Source: Rhodospirillales bacterium
GTDB lineage: Bacteria > Pseudomonadota > Alphaproteobacteria > Acetobacterales > Acetobacteraceae
Assembly: GCA_025359905.1 (NCBI GenBank)
Contig: JANYDF010000043.1
Span: 1 to 64,000, forward strand
DNA length: 64,000 bases
Direction of reading: 5' to 3'
In this document: in pieces, positions 53,270 through 62,096 of the stretch
Layout of the letters: each line of letters opens with the position of its first letter
Numbering within the stretch: position 1 is the stretch's first letter
Notes under the pieces: generated by a model
The model's input: only the letters and a program-made list of their open reading frames with translations
The model's database searches: none
Told to the model about the DNA's origin: nothing
Made by a program: the position numbers and the translations under genes

Positions 53270-54109
53270 ATGGGCCTATATCTGACCCCCGCCAGCCTGG
53301 AAGCGGCACTCGATGCCTTGGCCAGCCAGCGCCTGACGGTCCTGGCGGGCGGCACCGATCATTTCCCCGCCCGCGTGCTGCATGCGCCGGACGAAGCCAT
53401 TCTCGACATTACCCGTCTGCCCGGACTGCGCGGCATCGCGCGTCAGGGCAACGCGTGGTGGCTGCCGTGCCTGACCACCTGGGCGGACATCGCCGAAGCC
53501 AGACTTCCGCCGCTGTTCCACGGGTTGCAGCAGGCGGCACGGCAGGTCGGCGGCGCGCAAGTACAGAATGTGGCGACGCTGGCGGGCAATATCTGCAACG
53601 CCAGCCCGGCGGCGGACGGCGTGCCCGCGCTGCTGGCGCTGGACGCCGAAGTGGTGCTGGCCTGCGCCACCGGCGAGCGCACACTGACACTGCAAGACTT
53701 TCTGCGCGGCCCGCGCGAAACCGCACGTCGGCCGGATGAATTGGTGCTTGGCCTGCGTATCCCGGCGGCGGACGCGCGCTCCTGCTTTCTCAAGCTCGGT
53801 GCGCGCGCCTACTTGGTCATCTCAATTGCCATGGTATCCGCCGCCGCCGCATTCGCTGGCGATGGCCGCATTGTCCGCGCCCGCGTGGCCGTCGGCGCGT
53901 GCTCGCCGGTCGCGGCGCGGCTGCCCGCGTTGGAGGCGGCATTGACTGGGCAGTTCCCCGACCCGGCGCTGGTGCGGCCCGAGCATCTTGCGCCGCTGGC
54001 CCCCATCGACGACATCCGCGCCTCGGCAGCCTATCGCCGCCACGCCGCACTCGAACTGGTACGCCGTGCGGTCGCTGCATTGGCCGAAGCGCAGGCGGTG
54101 GCGGCATGA
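53270..54109 (+). CDS. Molybdenum hydroxylase FAD-binding subunit
   Basis: A 279-residue FAD subunit (xanthine dehydrogenase medium-chain type). FAD-binding motifs are LAGGTDHF (25-32) and GGAQVQNVATLAGN (94-107), with a C-terminal CO-dehydrogenase-flavoprotein-like domain. It passes electrons from the Mo/Fe-S subunit to an acceptor. ATG 53270 is chosen because MGLYLTPAS is the usual start; ATG 53252 is in frame. Its stop overlaps the next start by 4 bases. Confidence 0.9.
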   Translation: MGLYLTPASLEAALDALASQRLTVLAGGTDHFPARVLHAPDEAILDITRLPGLRGIARQGNAWWLPCLTTWADIAEARLPPLFHGLQQAARQVGGAQVQNVATLAGNICNASPAADGVPALLALDAEVVLACATGERTLTLQDFLRGPRETARRPDELVLGLRIPAADARSCFLKLGARAYLVISIAMVSAAAAFAGDGRIVRARVAVGACSPVAARLPALEAALTGQFPDPALVRPEHLAPLAPIDDIRASAAYRRHAALELVRRAVAALAEAQAVAA

Positions 54110-56805
54110 ACATCGCGTTCACGCTGAACGGCCGCGCCGTCAGCCTGGATAGCGCGCCGGGCAAACGGCTCGCCGATGTGCTGCGCGACGATCTCGGGCT
54201 GACCGGCACCAAGATCGGCTGCAATGCCGGCGATTGCGGCGCCTGCACGGTGCTGCTCGATGGGCGGCAGGTCTGCGCCTGCATGGTGCCGGTGGCCCGC
54301 GCCGAGGGCCGCAGCGTGCAAACGGTGGAAGGACTGGCCGATGCCGGCGTTTTGTCTGCACTGCAAGCCGCCTTTCTGCGCCACGGGGCGGCACAATGCG
54401 GCATCTGCTCGCCCGGCATGCTGATGGCGGCCAGCGATCTGCTGACGCGCAACGCGAACCCGAGCGAGCCCGAGGTATTGGACGCGCTCGGCGGCGTGCT
54501 GTGCCGCTGCACCGGCTACCGCAAGATTGTCGAGGCAATTCTGGACGTTGGCGGGCAAACGGCGGAGCCTGCGCCCGGTGCGTCGGTCGGCGCGCGGCTG
54601 CCCAAGATCGACGGCCCGGCCAAACTGACCGGCGTTGAGCAATTCGGCGCCGACGCGCTGCCGCCTGAGCCGTGTCTTTCGCTGCACGTGATGCGCAGTC
54701 CGCACCCGCACGCCCGCTTTACGCTCGGAGATTTCACGGCACTGCATGCCGCCCATCCCGGCTTGGCCCGCGTGCTGACAGCCGCCGATATTCCCGGCCG
54801 CAATCTGTATGGCATATACCCAACCGGCAAAGACCAGCCAGTGCTGGCCGAAGGCTACGTGCGCCATCGCGGTGAAGCTGTTTGCGCGCTGGTGGGCGAT
54901 GCCGACACGCTCGCCCGCATCCGCGACGCCGATGTGCCGATTACCTGGGAGATGCTTCCGGCGGTGACTTTCGACGGCGGCGGGGCGGATCTGCACGCCC
55001 ACGCCCCTGATAACGTGCTGTGCCGCGGCCACGTGGCGCGCGGCGATGTGGCCGCCGGACTGCGTGGCGCCGCCCACGCCGCCATCGAAACCCGCTCCGG
55101 CTTCGTCGAGCACGCCTATATCGAGCCCGAGGCCGGTTATGCCCGGCGCACTGGCGAGCGTATCGAAGTGGTGGCCTGCACCCAGACGCCGTACATGGAC
55201 CGCGACGAACTGGCACCGATTCTCGGTATAACACCGGAACAGGTACGTGTCATACCGACCGCCGTCGGCGGCGGGTTTGGCGGCAAACTGGACCTCAGCC
55301 TGCAACCGCTCGCCTGCATCGCGGCGTGGCTGCTGAACCGCCCGGTGCGCGTGGTCTACACGCGGCCCGAAAGCATGGTCTCCACCACCAAGCGCCACCC
55401 ATCGCGCATCGCAGCCGAGGCGGCAGCGGATGCCGATGGGCGGCTGACCGGCTTTCGTTTCCACGGCGATTTCGATACCGGCGCCTATGCCAGTTGGGGG
55501 CCGACGGTGGCCAACCGGGTGCCGGTGCACGCCACCGGCCCGTACCAAGTGCCCAATCTGCTGTGCACCAGCACCGCCATTCACACCAACGGCCCGCCGT
55601 CCGGCGCGTTTCGCGGCTTCGGCGTGCCGCAGGCGGCGATTGCCGGTGAGGCGCTGATGGACATGCTGGCCGCGCAATTGGGCCTCGACCCGTGGGCAAT
55701 CCGCCGCATCAACGCGCTCGGCGTCGATGGCGTGACCGCGACTGGGCAGGTGCTGGGCGAAGGTGCGGCGTTGCCGGAATGCCTGGACGCGATCAAGCCA
55801 CGCTGGGACGCACTGCGCGCGGAAGCGGCCGCGTTCAACGCACGCCAAACCGGGCCTCTGCGGCGCGGCGCGGGTATCGCTTGCATGTGGTACGGCATCG
55901 GCAACACCAGCCTCGCCAACCCGTCAGAAATGAGCGTTGGCATCACCCAGGATGGCCGCGCGGTGCTGTTCTCGGGCGCGGTGGATATTGGCCAGGGTTC
56001 CAACACTATCATGCTGCAAATCGCCGCCGATGCTCTGGGCATTCCAGCGAATGCGCTGGACCTGGTGGCGGGCGACACCGGCCGCACCCGCGATGCTGGG
56101 AAAACCAGCGCATCGCGGCAAACCTTCGTCAGCGGCAATGCGGCGAAACGGGCAGGCGAGGCGTTGCGCGCCGAGATTCTCCGCCGGGTGAATGCCGGGC
56201 CGAGTGCCGCCATCGCGCTGACGGACGGCAAGATCGCCGTGACCGATGCTGGGCAAACCACCCTGCTCGACCCGTCGTTGCTACCGGCCGAAGCGGAGGG
56301 TGTGGTGCTGCGCGGCGTGGGCCGCTTCGATCCGCCCACCACGCCGCTGGACGCCAACGGCCAGGGCATCCCGTACGCGGCGTACGCCTTCGCGGCGCAG
56401 GCAGCCTTGGTGGAGGTGGATACCGCGCTCGGCACCGTGCGCGTGTTGCGCATCGTGGCGGCACATGACGTGGGGCGGGCAGTGAACCCAACGCAGGTCG
56501 AAGGCCAAATCCACGGCGGTATCGCGCAAGGTCTGGGCCTTGCCTTGATGGAGGAATACGTGCCCGGCCGCACCGATAACCTGCACGATTACTTGATCCC
56601 CACCATCGGCGACATCCCGCCCATCGAGACGCTGTTGATCGAACGACCCGACCCGCTCGGCCCGTACGGTGCGAAGGGCGTCGGCGAGCCGGCACTGGTG
56701 GCCACGGCACCGGCCATTCTGAACGCCATTCATCACGCCACCGGCGCGCGCATCACCCAGGTACCGGCAACGCCGGATCGCGTGCTGGCGGCGCTGCGCC
56801 AATGA
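54106..56805 (+). CDS. Molybdopterin hydroxylase, fused 2Fe-2S and Mo-binding subunit
   Basis: An 899-residue fusion. The first 150 residues form a two-cluster 2Fe-2S domain: C39, C44, C47 and C59, then C98, C101, C133 and C135. From about 165 the molybdenum domain begins; Mo-cofactor contacts appear as VGGGFGGKLDL, and the catalytic Glu is E861 in GAKGVGEPALV. No FAD domain is present; that is the preceding gene. The fusion arrangement resembles XdhD-like enzymes that hydroxylate purines or N-heterocycles. The start overlaps the FAD gene's stop, and its stop overlaps the next gene. Confidence 0.94.
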   Translation: MNIAFTLNGRAVSLDSAPGKRLADVLRDDLGLTGTKIGCNAGDCGACTVLLDGRQVCACMVPVARAEGRSVQTVEGLADAGVLSALQAAFLRHGAAQCGICSPGMLMAASDLLTRNANPSEPEVLDALGGVLCRCTGYRKIVEAILDVGGQTAEPAPGASVGARLPKIDGPAKLTGVEQFGADALPPEPCLSLHVMRSPHPHARFTLGDFTALHAAHPGLARVLTAADIPGRNLYGIYPTGKDQPVLAEGYVRHRGEAVCALVGDADTLARIRDADVPITWEMLPAVTFDGGGADLHAHAPDNVLCRGHVARGDVAAGLRGAAHAAIETRSGFVEHAYIEPEAGYARRTGERIEVVACTQTPYMDRDELAPILGITPEQVRVIPTAVGGGFGGKLDLSLQPLACIAAWLLNRPVRVVYTRPESMVSTTKRHPSRIAAEAAADADGRLTGFRFHGDFDTGAYASWGPTVANRVPVHATGPYQVPNLLCTSTAIHTNGPPSGAFRGFGVPQAAIAGEALMDMLAAQLGLDPWAIRRINALGVDGVTATGQVLGEGAALPECLDAIKPRWDALRAEAAAFNARQTGPLRRGAGIACMWYGIGNTSLANPSEMSVGITQDGRAVLFSGAVDIGQGSNTIMLQIAADALGIPANALDLVAGDTGRTRDAGKTSASRQTFVSGNAAKRAGEALRAEILRRVNAGPSAAIALTDGKIAVTDAGQTTLLDPSLLPAEAEGVVLRGVGRFDPPTTPLDANGQGIPYAAYAFAAQAALVEVDTALGTVRVLRIVAAHDVGRAVNPTQVEGQIHGGIAQGLGLALMEEYVPGRTDNLHDYLIPTIGDIPPIETLLIERPDPLGPYGAKGVGEPALVATAPAILNAIHHATGARITQVPATPDRVLAALRQ

Positions 56806-58292
56806 CCACCGCCCACGCCGGACCTCCCGGCCCGGACCAAGCGGCGCTGTCCGCCGCCGTCGAACCCGGCCCCGAACCTACGATTGTCACCTGCGACGCC
56901 TGCCCGGTGCTGTGCCGCATCCGTGCCGGCAAGACCGGGGCCTGCGACCGCTACGGCAACACCGGTGGCCGCCTGACCCGCCTGGACCCGCTGACCGTGC
57001 TGACCCGCTCGCCCGAGGCGGTGCGGTTTGCCGGCGCCGACTGGACCGGCAACCCGATTGCGGCGCGCGACGTGTTCGTCACCGCCATCGGCGCGGGCAC
57101 CACCTACCCGGACTACAAGCCCGCGCCGTTCATCGTCGGCAGCGAGGTCGATGGCGTCGATATGGTGACCGTCGTGTCCGAAGGCGTGTTCAGCTATTGC
57201 GGCCTGAAGGTCAAAATCGACACCGACCGCTTTCTCGGCCAGGAATGCGCCGCCGTGCGAGCCCATGGCGAGGCGATCGGCCACATCACCACCGCCGAAT
57301 ACGGCAGCCAGATGCTCTCGCTCGGCGGCGTGCATCATCTGACCGGCGGCTCCAAGCGCGAAGGCGTGGTGACCTGCGAAACGTTGCTGGCGCTGGCCAA
57401 CGGCGGTGCTGTCGAACTGACAGTCGATGGCGGCGCCACGGTGCTGGTGCAATCCGGCGCCGCCCCGGTGGTCGATGGCGTGCCCGAGCACCGGATGCGG
57501 GTCGGCTGCGGCAGCGCCACCATCGGGATTTTCGCCAATCAGTGGCTCGGCCATGCCGACGAGGTGATCGTGGTGGATGACCACATCACTGGCGTGTTGA
57601 GCGAACACCAGGCGGGCAAATTCCTTGGCCTGCGCCCGGCGGGCATCCGGGTGCGCGGGCGGCGATCCACCCCAGGACGGTATTTTCAGGTGGCCAATCC
57701 GGGCCAGGGCTGGGGCGGCACCGATATCGCTGAGCCGTTGAGCATCATCGAGAAGATCGACCCCAAGCTTGCGTGGCCCGGCCTGCGGCTGCTGATGGTG
57801 TCCACCACTGGCGAACATGCGGCGTGGTTCGTGCTGGACGACGCCTTGCGCCCGCAACCGGCTGGAATGCCGCCCGCGATTGCCGCCGCCGTGGCGCGCA
57901 TCGGCGAGAACTGCGAACCGGCGCTTTGCACCGTGCTGTTCATGGCGGGCGCTGGCGGAAGCTTGCGCGCCGGAGCGACGGAAAATCCGGTGCTGCTGAC
58001 CCGCTCGGTGCAATCCGGGCGCGCCCGCGTCACCTCGGGCGGGGCACCGGTTTACGTGTGGCCGGGCGGCGGGATCACCTACATGGCCGATGTCGCCACG
58101 ATGCCGGCCGACGCCTTCGGCAGCGTGCCGACCCCGGCGCTGGTGGCGCCGATTGAATTCACCCTGCCGCTGGCCGATTACGCAGCACTGGGCGGGCACA
58201 TGGAACGGGTTCGGCCGGTGGCCGAATTGCTCGCCGATGCGCGGCCGCGCGGCGTCGTGCTGCCGCCGGGCGTATCGTTTCCAGTTTTGTGA
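56802..58292 (+). CDS. 6-hydroxynicotinate reductase-like iron-sulfur protein
   Basis: A 496-residue protein with a ferredoxin-like [4Fe-4S] cluster at the N-terminus: C31, C34, C38 and C48 (TCDACPVLCRIRAGKTGACD). The rest is a large beta-rich domain with many Gly turns, which I match to 6-hydroxynicotinate reductase. The characterised enzyme, from an anaerobic nicotinate fermenter, reduces 6-hydroxynicotinate to tetrahydro-6-oxonicotinate with ferredoxin. Its coupling to a molybdenum hydroxylase fits a hydroxylate-then-reduce pathway. ATG 56802 overlaps the upstream stop; the stop overlaps the DUF559 start. Confidence 0.8.
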   Translation: MTTAHAGPPGPDQAALSAAVEPGPEPTIVTCDACPVLCRIRAGKTGACDRYGNTGGRLTRLDPLTVLTRSPEAVRFAGADWTGNPIAARDVFVTAIGAGTTYPDYKPAPFIVGSEVDGVDMVTVVSEGVFSYCGLKVKIDTDRFLGQECAAVRAHGEAIGHITTAEYGSQMLSLGGVHHLTGGSKREGVVTCETLLALANGGAVELTVDGGATVLVQSGAAPVVDGVPEHRMRVGCGSATIGIFANQWLGHADEVIVVDDHITGVLSEHQAGKFLGLRPAGIRVRGRRSTPGRYFQVANPGQGWGGTDIAEPLSIIEKIDPKLAWPGLRLLMVSTTGEHAAWFVLDDALRPQPAGMPPAIAAAVARIGENCEPALCTVLFMAGAGGSLRAGATENPVLLTRSVQSGRARVTSGGAPVYVWPGGGITYMADVATMPADAFGSVPTPALVAPIEFTLPLADYAALGGHMERVRPVAELLADARPRGVVLPPGVSFPVL

Positions 58293-58708
58293 CAAGCGTC
58301 GTGCTCGCCCGCCAGATGCGCCAGAACCCGACGCCAGCCGAACGGTTACTGTGGCAGGCGTTCCGGCGCAAAGCCTTTGCTGGACTGAAGATTCGACGGC
58401 AAGTGCCATTCTGGTACTACATTTTGGACTTCTATATTCCGGCGCTGCGCATCGCCATTGAGGTCGATGGCGAAAGCCATGTTGATGCTGCTGCCGACGT
58501 TGCGCGGGATGCTTGGTTCCTGGCTCAGGGCATTCGCACAGTCCGCTATTGGAACAATGCGGTGACAGCAAACCTCGAAGGCGTGCTGTTGTCGCTACTT
58601 GCTGAATTCTTCCCTGCGGCACCGCCCCCTCCCCCCAACCCCCTCCCGCAAGGGGAGGGGGTGTTCGCTTCCCCCCTCCCCTTGCGGGAGGGGCCGGGGG
58701 AGGGGTGA
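58289..58708 (+). CDS. DUF559 domain protein (VSR-like endonuclease fold)
   Basis: A 139-residue protein. The first 105 residues are a DUF559 domain, with DFYIPALRIAIEVDGESH carrying the acidic residues of a VSR/restriction-like nuclease core. GTG 58289 overlaps the upstream stop. The last 35 codons are read through a palindromic repeat (58625-58706), giving a Pro/Gly-rich tail. It interrupts an otherwise metabolic operon and probably arrived separately. Confidence 0.75.
   Translation: MTSVVLARQMRQNPTPAERLLWQAFRRKAFAGLKIRRQVPFWYYILDFYIPALRIAIEVDGESHVDAAADVARDAWFLAQGIRTVRYWNNAVTANLEGVLLSLLAEFFPAAPPPPPNPLPQGEGVFASPLPLREGPGEG
58625..58706. repeat. GC-rich palindromic repeat overlapping the DUF559 gene end
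   Basis: CCCCTCCCGCAAGGGGAGG (near 58640-58658) and its reverse complement (CCTCCCCTTGCGGGAGGGG, near 58675-58693) are separated by a short spacer, with further pairing arms outside. This is a common proteobacterial intergenic palindrome, here coding for the end of the DUF559 gene. Confidence 0.8.
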
Positions 58709-58723
58709 CACCCCGATCCCACC

Positions 58724-59587
58724 GTGTCGCATCAAATCGACCTGCTGCCCGGCCAGCGCCTGCATTTGCAACACGGGCCGATTGACCTGATTTGCCGTGC
58801 GTGGGGCGATGCGGACGAAGTGCAAGCCGCCTACGCGCAAGCCGCTGCCGCATTTCCATCAGTGCTGCCTGACTTATGCGCCGAACTGCCGCTGCTGCGT
58901 ACCCCCCTGCCCGCCCCGCTGCCGCACGGTGCGGTGGCGCGGGCGATGCACGCCGCCTGCATGCCTTATGCAGGCGATTTCATCACCCCTATGGCAGCCG
59001 TCGCGGGGGCCGTGGCCGATTACGTCTTGTCGGCGATGACCGCCGGGCGGCGTTTGCAACGCGCCTACGTCAACAACGGCGGCGACATCGCGTTTTATTT
59101 GCCGCCCGGTGCCGAATTGCGCTGCGGGCTGGTAGCCGACCTCGCGGCCCCGGCGCTGAACGGCATTTTCGTTTTGCAGTCGGCGCATCCGGCGCGCGGG
59201 CTGGCAACATCCGGGCGGGCTTGCAAAGGCCAGGGCGGGCGCAGTTTTTCGTTTGGCGTTGCCGACGCGGTAAGCGTGCTGGCCGACAGCGCCGCGATGG
59301 CCGACGCGGCGGCCAGCATGGTGGGCAACGCGGTGGACTTGCCCGGCCATCCGGCCATCGCCCGCCGCCCGGCCAACGCGGTCGACCCGGACTCCGATCT
59401 TGGCGGACGGCTCATCACCTGGGCGCTCGGTCCGCTGAATGAAATTGAAATTATCAGCGCGCTAGACGCCGGGGCAGCACGCGCGGATGCTCTGCTGCAA
59501 GCGGGGCTGATTCGCGGCGCGGCGCTGGCGTTGCGCGGGCAGATCAGACTATGCGGCCAAACCGTTCCGCTTTTGGAGAGCACATGA
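58724..59587 (+). CDS. UPF0280 family protein (ApbE-like fold)
   Basis: A 287-residue UPF0280 protein. The central YVNNGGDIAFYLPPG, LATSGRACKGQGGRSFSFGV and AVSVLADSAAMADAA blocks are the family core and resemble ApbE flavin transferases in their Gly-rich active region. GTG 58724 starts 15 bases after the DUF559 stop. Family function is unproven; close linkage with 6-hydroxynicotinate-reductase-like genes and DUF1185 suggests a shared pathway. Confidence 0.85.
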   Translation: MSHQIDLLPGQRLHLQHGPIDLICRAWGDADEVQAAYAQAAAAFPSVLPDLCAELPLLRTPLPAPLPHGAVARAMHAACMPYAGDFITPMAAVAGAVADYVLSAMTAGRRLQRAYVNNGGDIAFYLPPGAELRCGLVADLAAPALNGIFVLQSAHPARGLATSGRACKGQGGRSFSFGVADAVSVLADSAAMADAAASMVGNAVDLPGHPAIARRPANAVDPDSDLGGRLITWALGPLNEIEIISALDAGAARADALLQAGLIRGAALALRGQIRLCGQTVPLLEST

Positions 59588-60159
59588 TCCGCAAACTGCT
59601 GACCGTGATCGAGGAAACCCACCAGGAGGCGGGCCAGCCCGTGAAGCCGGCCACTCGCAAGGCCGCCGCCATCGCGGTGATCGAAAATCCGTTCGCCGGG
59701 CGGCATGTCGCCGATCTGGCCGACCTGATCGAAATTGGCGAGATGCTGGGCGGCTTGCTTGGCGAGCGCGCGGTGCGGGCGCTGGGCATCCAGCCCAGTC
59801 AGGCGGAAAGCTACGGCAAGGCGGCGATTGTCGGCGAGGACGGCGAGTTGGAACACGCCGCCGCCATCCTGCACCCCAAGCTCGGCGCGCCGTTGCGCGT
59901 GGCGGTGGAAAGGGGCGCCGCCCTGGTACCGAGTGCCAAAAAGCGCGGCGGCATGGGGGCGGCCATCGACGTGCCGCTTGGCCATAAGGACGCGGCCTTC
60001 GTGCGCAGCCATTTCGACGCCATGGAAATCCGCGTGACCGACGCGCCGCGCCGCAACGAGATCGTCGTCGCGGTGGTGGTGACCGATTCCGGCCGCCCGC
60101 TGCCGCGTGTCGGCGGTCTCAAGGCAGCGGACATCACCGGCAAAGACGGATTGCGCTGA
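59584..60159 (+). CDS. Amino acid synthesis family protein (DUF1185)
   Basis: A 191-residue DUF1185 protein. It begins MIRKLLTVIEETHQEAGQPV; the region AAIAVIENPFAGRHVADL and the later SAKKRGGMGAAIDVPLGHKD are conserved. Despite the database name, the reaction is not established. ATG 59584 overlaps the UPF0280 stop by 4 bases, so translation is coupled. Confidence 0.85.
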   Translation: MIRKLLTVIEETHQEAGQPVKPATRKAAAIAVIENPFAGRHVADLADLIEIGEMLGGLLGERAVRALGIQPSQAESYGKAAIVGEDGELEHAAAILHPKLGAPLRVAVERGAALVPSAKKRGGMGAAIDVPLGHKDAAFVRSHFDAMEIRVTDAPRRNEIVVAVVVTDSGRPLPRVGGLKAADITGKDGLR

Positions 60160-60161
60160 GC

Positions 60162-60815
60162 ATGTTCATCGTTCGCATCGTCAAAGGCCGCCCACGGCTA
60201 TTCCTGGGCGCGCTGTTCGGTCTGTTGGTGTGCGTTTTGCTGCCGGCGCATGTCTCGGTGCTCGGGCGGCTATTGCTGGCATGGGACGCCGGATGCGCCG
60301 CGTTCCTGGTATTGGCCGCGCAAATGTTCAGCAGTTCGCGCCATGCCGACATCGCCGCCGATGCTGAACGGCAGGAAGAAGGTGAGTGGACCATCTTCTG
60401 GCTCACCGTCGGCAGCGTGACCGCAAGTTTTGCCGCCATTTTGGGCGAGTTCGCGGTGATCAAGGACTTGCCGCCGACCATTCGCGGCTTGCATGTCGGC
60501 TTGGTCGCGGTGACGCTGTTTCTGTCCTGGCTGATGACGCACACGGTGTTCGCCTACCGCTACGCGCATGAGTATTACGAATGCGATGCGTCGGGCAAAA
60601 TCGTCGGCGGCTTGATGTTCCCCGACGACGAGGTGCCGGACTACTGGGATTTCTTTTACTTCTCCATCGTGCTAGGCATGACCTTTCAGGTCAGCGATGT
60701 GCAAATCACCAGCCGCAAACTACGGCGGCTGGCGGCGGCGCACGGCCTGCTGGGGTTTCTGTTTAACACCGTTATTCTGGCGCTGACCGTCAATATCGGC
60801 GCCAGCCTGTTGTGA
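60162..60815 (+). CDS. DUF1345 membrane protein
   Basis: A 217-residue inner-membrane protein of the DUF1345 group, with about five hydrophobic segments. The block DDEVPDYWDFFYFSIVLGMT is its hallmark. It starts 2 bases after DUF1185. Function is unknown, and it may be a passenger in the operon. A hairpin follows its stop. Confidence 0.85.
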   Translation: MFIVRIVKGRPRLFLGALFGLLVCVLLPAHVSVLGRLLLAWDAGCAAFLVLAAQMFSSSRHADIAADAERQEEGEWTIFWLTVGSVTASFAAILGEFAVIKDLPPTIRGLHVGLVAVTLFLSWLMTHTVFAYRYAHEYYECDASGKIVGGLMFPDDEVPDYWDFFYFSIVLGMTFQVSDVQITSRKLRRLAAAHGLLGFLFNTVILALTVNIGASLL

Positions 60816-60837
60816 GCGTGCCCAATTGACGCCAAAC

Positions 60838-60861
60838 GCCGGGCGGCAGAGGCTGCCCGGC
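60838..60861 (+). terminator. Hairpin between the DUF1345 and binding-protein genes
   Basis: GCCGGGCGGC (60838-60847) pairs with GCTGCCCGGC (60852-60861) with one G-T wobble and a 4-base loop. There are no strong Ts after it, so partial termination or RNA processing is more likely than a full stop. Confidence 0.45.
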
Positions 60862-60887
60862 CTTGGTTCCGCGACCCGGAGACTGCC

Positions 60888-62096
60888 ATGATGCTGCGCC
60901 GCCGCACGCTGCTTGCCGCCACCGCCGCCGGGCTTGCCGCCCCGGCCATCGTTCGCGCCCAAAGTGCGGACACCATTCGCATCGGCGAAATCAATTCCTA
61001 CACCGCCGTGCCCGCCTTCACCCTGCCGTATCGCAACGGCTGGCAACTGGCGGTCGAGCAGATCAACGCGGCGGGCGGCGTGCTGGGCCGCAAGCTGGAG
61101 GTGATCAGCCGCGACGACGCCGGGCGGCCGCAAGACGCCATCCGGCTGGCCGGCGAGTTGGTGAACGAACAGAAAGTCGATCTGCTGGCTGGCGGCTTCC
61201 TGTCCAATATCGGCCTCGCGATCAGCGACTTCGCCAAGCAGCAGGGCAAATTGTTCGTGGCCGGTGAGCCGTTGAGCGATGCGTTGGTGTGGCAGAAGGG
61301 CCATCGGCTGTGCTTCCGGCTGCGCCCGTCCACCTATATGCAGGCGGCGATGCTGGTACCGGATGCCGCGAAGCTGAAAGCCAAGCGCTGGGTAACGGTG
61401 GCGCCGAACTATGAATACGGCACATCAACCGTGAAGTGGTTCAAGCAATTGCTGAGTGCCGCCCGCCCGGACGTGGCGTTTGTCGGCGAGCAGTGGCCCG
61501 CCCTGGGCAAGATCGACGCGGGGGCCACGGTGGCGGCCCTAGCCGAAGCCAAGCCAGACGCCATCCTGAACGTGACGTTCGGCGCCGACCTGACCAATTT
61601 CGTCCGCCAGGGCAATACGCGCGGGCTGTTCGAAGGCCGCGACGTGGTCTCGGTGCTGACCGGCGAGCCGGAATACCTCGACCCGCTGGCCGATGAGACG
61701 CCGCCGGGCTGGATTGTCACCGGTTATCCGGTGGACAGCGTGACGGACGCCGCCAACCGCGTCTTTATCGACGCCTACAAGGCCAAGTTTGGCGAACGCC
61801 CGCGCATGGGGTCGGTGGTGGGTTACGCGCTGATCCAGGCGATTGCCGCCGGCATTACCCAGGCGGGCAGCACGAATACCGATGCGATGGCCGGCAAGGG
61901 CTTCCCCGGCGCGTCGTTCGCCACCCCGTTCGGCCCGGCGCAATGGCGGGCGCAGGACCATCAATCGACGCTTGGCACATATGTTGGGCGCACCGCGCTG
62001 GTGGATGGGCACGGCACGATGGTGGATTGGCGCTATGTGGACGGCGCCGCCGCCCTGCCCGACGACAACACCGTGAAGTCGCTGCGCCCGGCATGA
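60888..62096 (+). CDS. ABC transporter binding protein (branched-chain amino-acid type)
   Basis: A 402-residue periplasmic binding protein of the Peripla_BP_6 group. It has a Tat-like signal (LRRRTLLAATAAGLAA, then PAIVRAQ). The mature sequence has IRIGEINSYTAVPAF and LGRKLEVISRDDAGRPQDAI. It would bind a small carboxylic or amino acid for an ABC permease; no permease genes follow here. The stop overlaps the methyltransferase start by 4 bases. Confidence 0.92.
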   Translation: MMLRRRTLLAATAAGLAAPAIVRAQSADTIRIGEINSYTAVPAFTLPYRNGWQLAVEQINAAGGVLGRKLEVISRDDAGRPQDAIRLAGELVNEQKVDLLAGGFLSNIGLAISDFAKQQGKLFVAGEPLSDALVWQKGHRLCFRLRPSTYMQAAMLVPDAAKLKAKRWVTVAPNYEYGTSTVKWFKQLLSAARPDVAFVGEQWPALGKIDAGATVAALAEAKPDAILNVTFGADLTNFVRQGNTRGLFEGRDVVSVLTGEPEYLDPLADETPPGWIVTGYPVDSVTDAANRVFIDAYKAKFGERPRMGSVVGYALIQAIAAGITQAGSTNTDAMAGKGFPGASFATPFGPAQWRAQDHQSTLGTYVGRTALVDGHGTMVDWRYVDGAAALPDDNTVKSLRPA

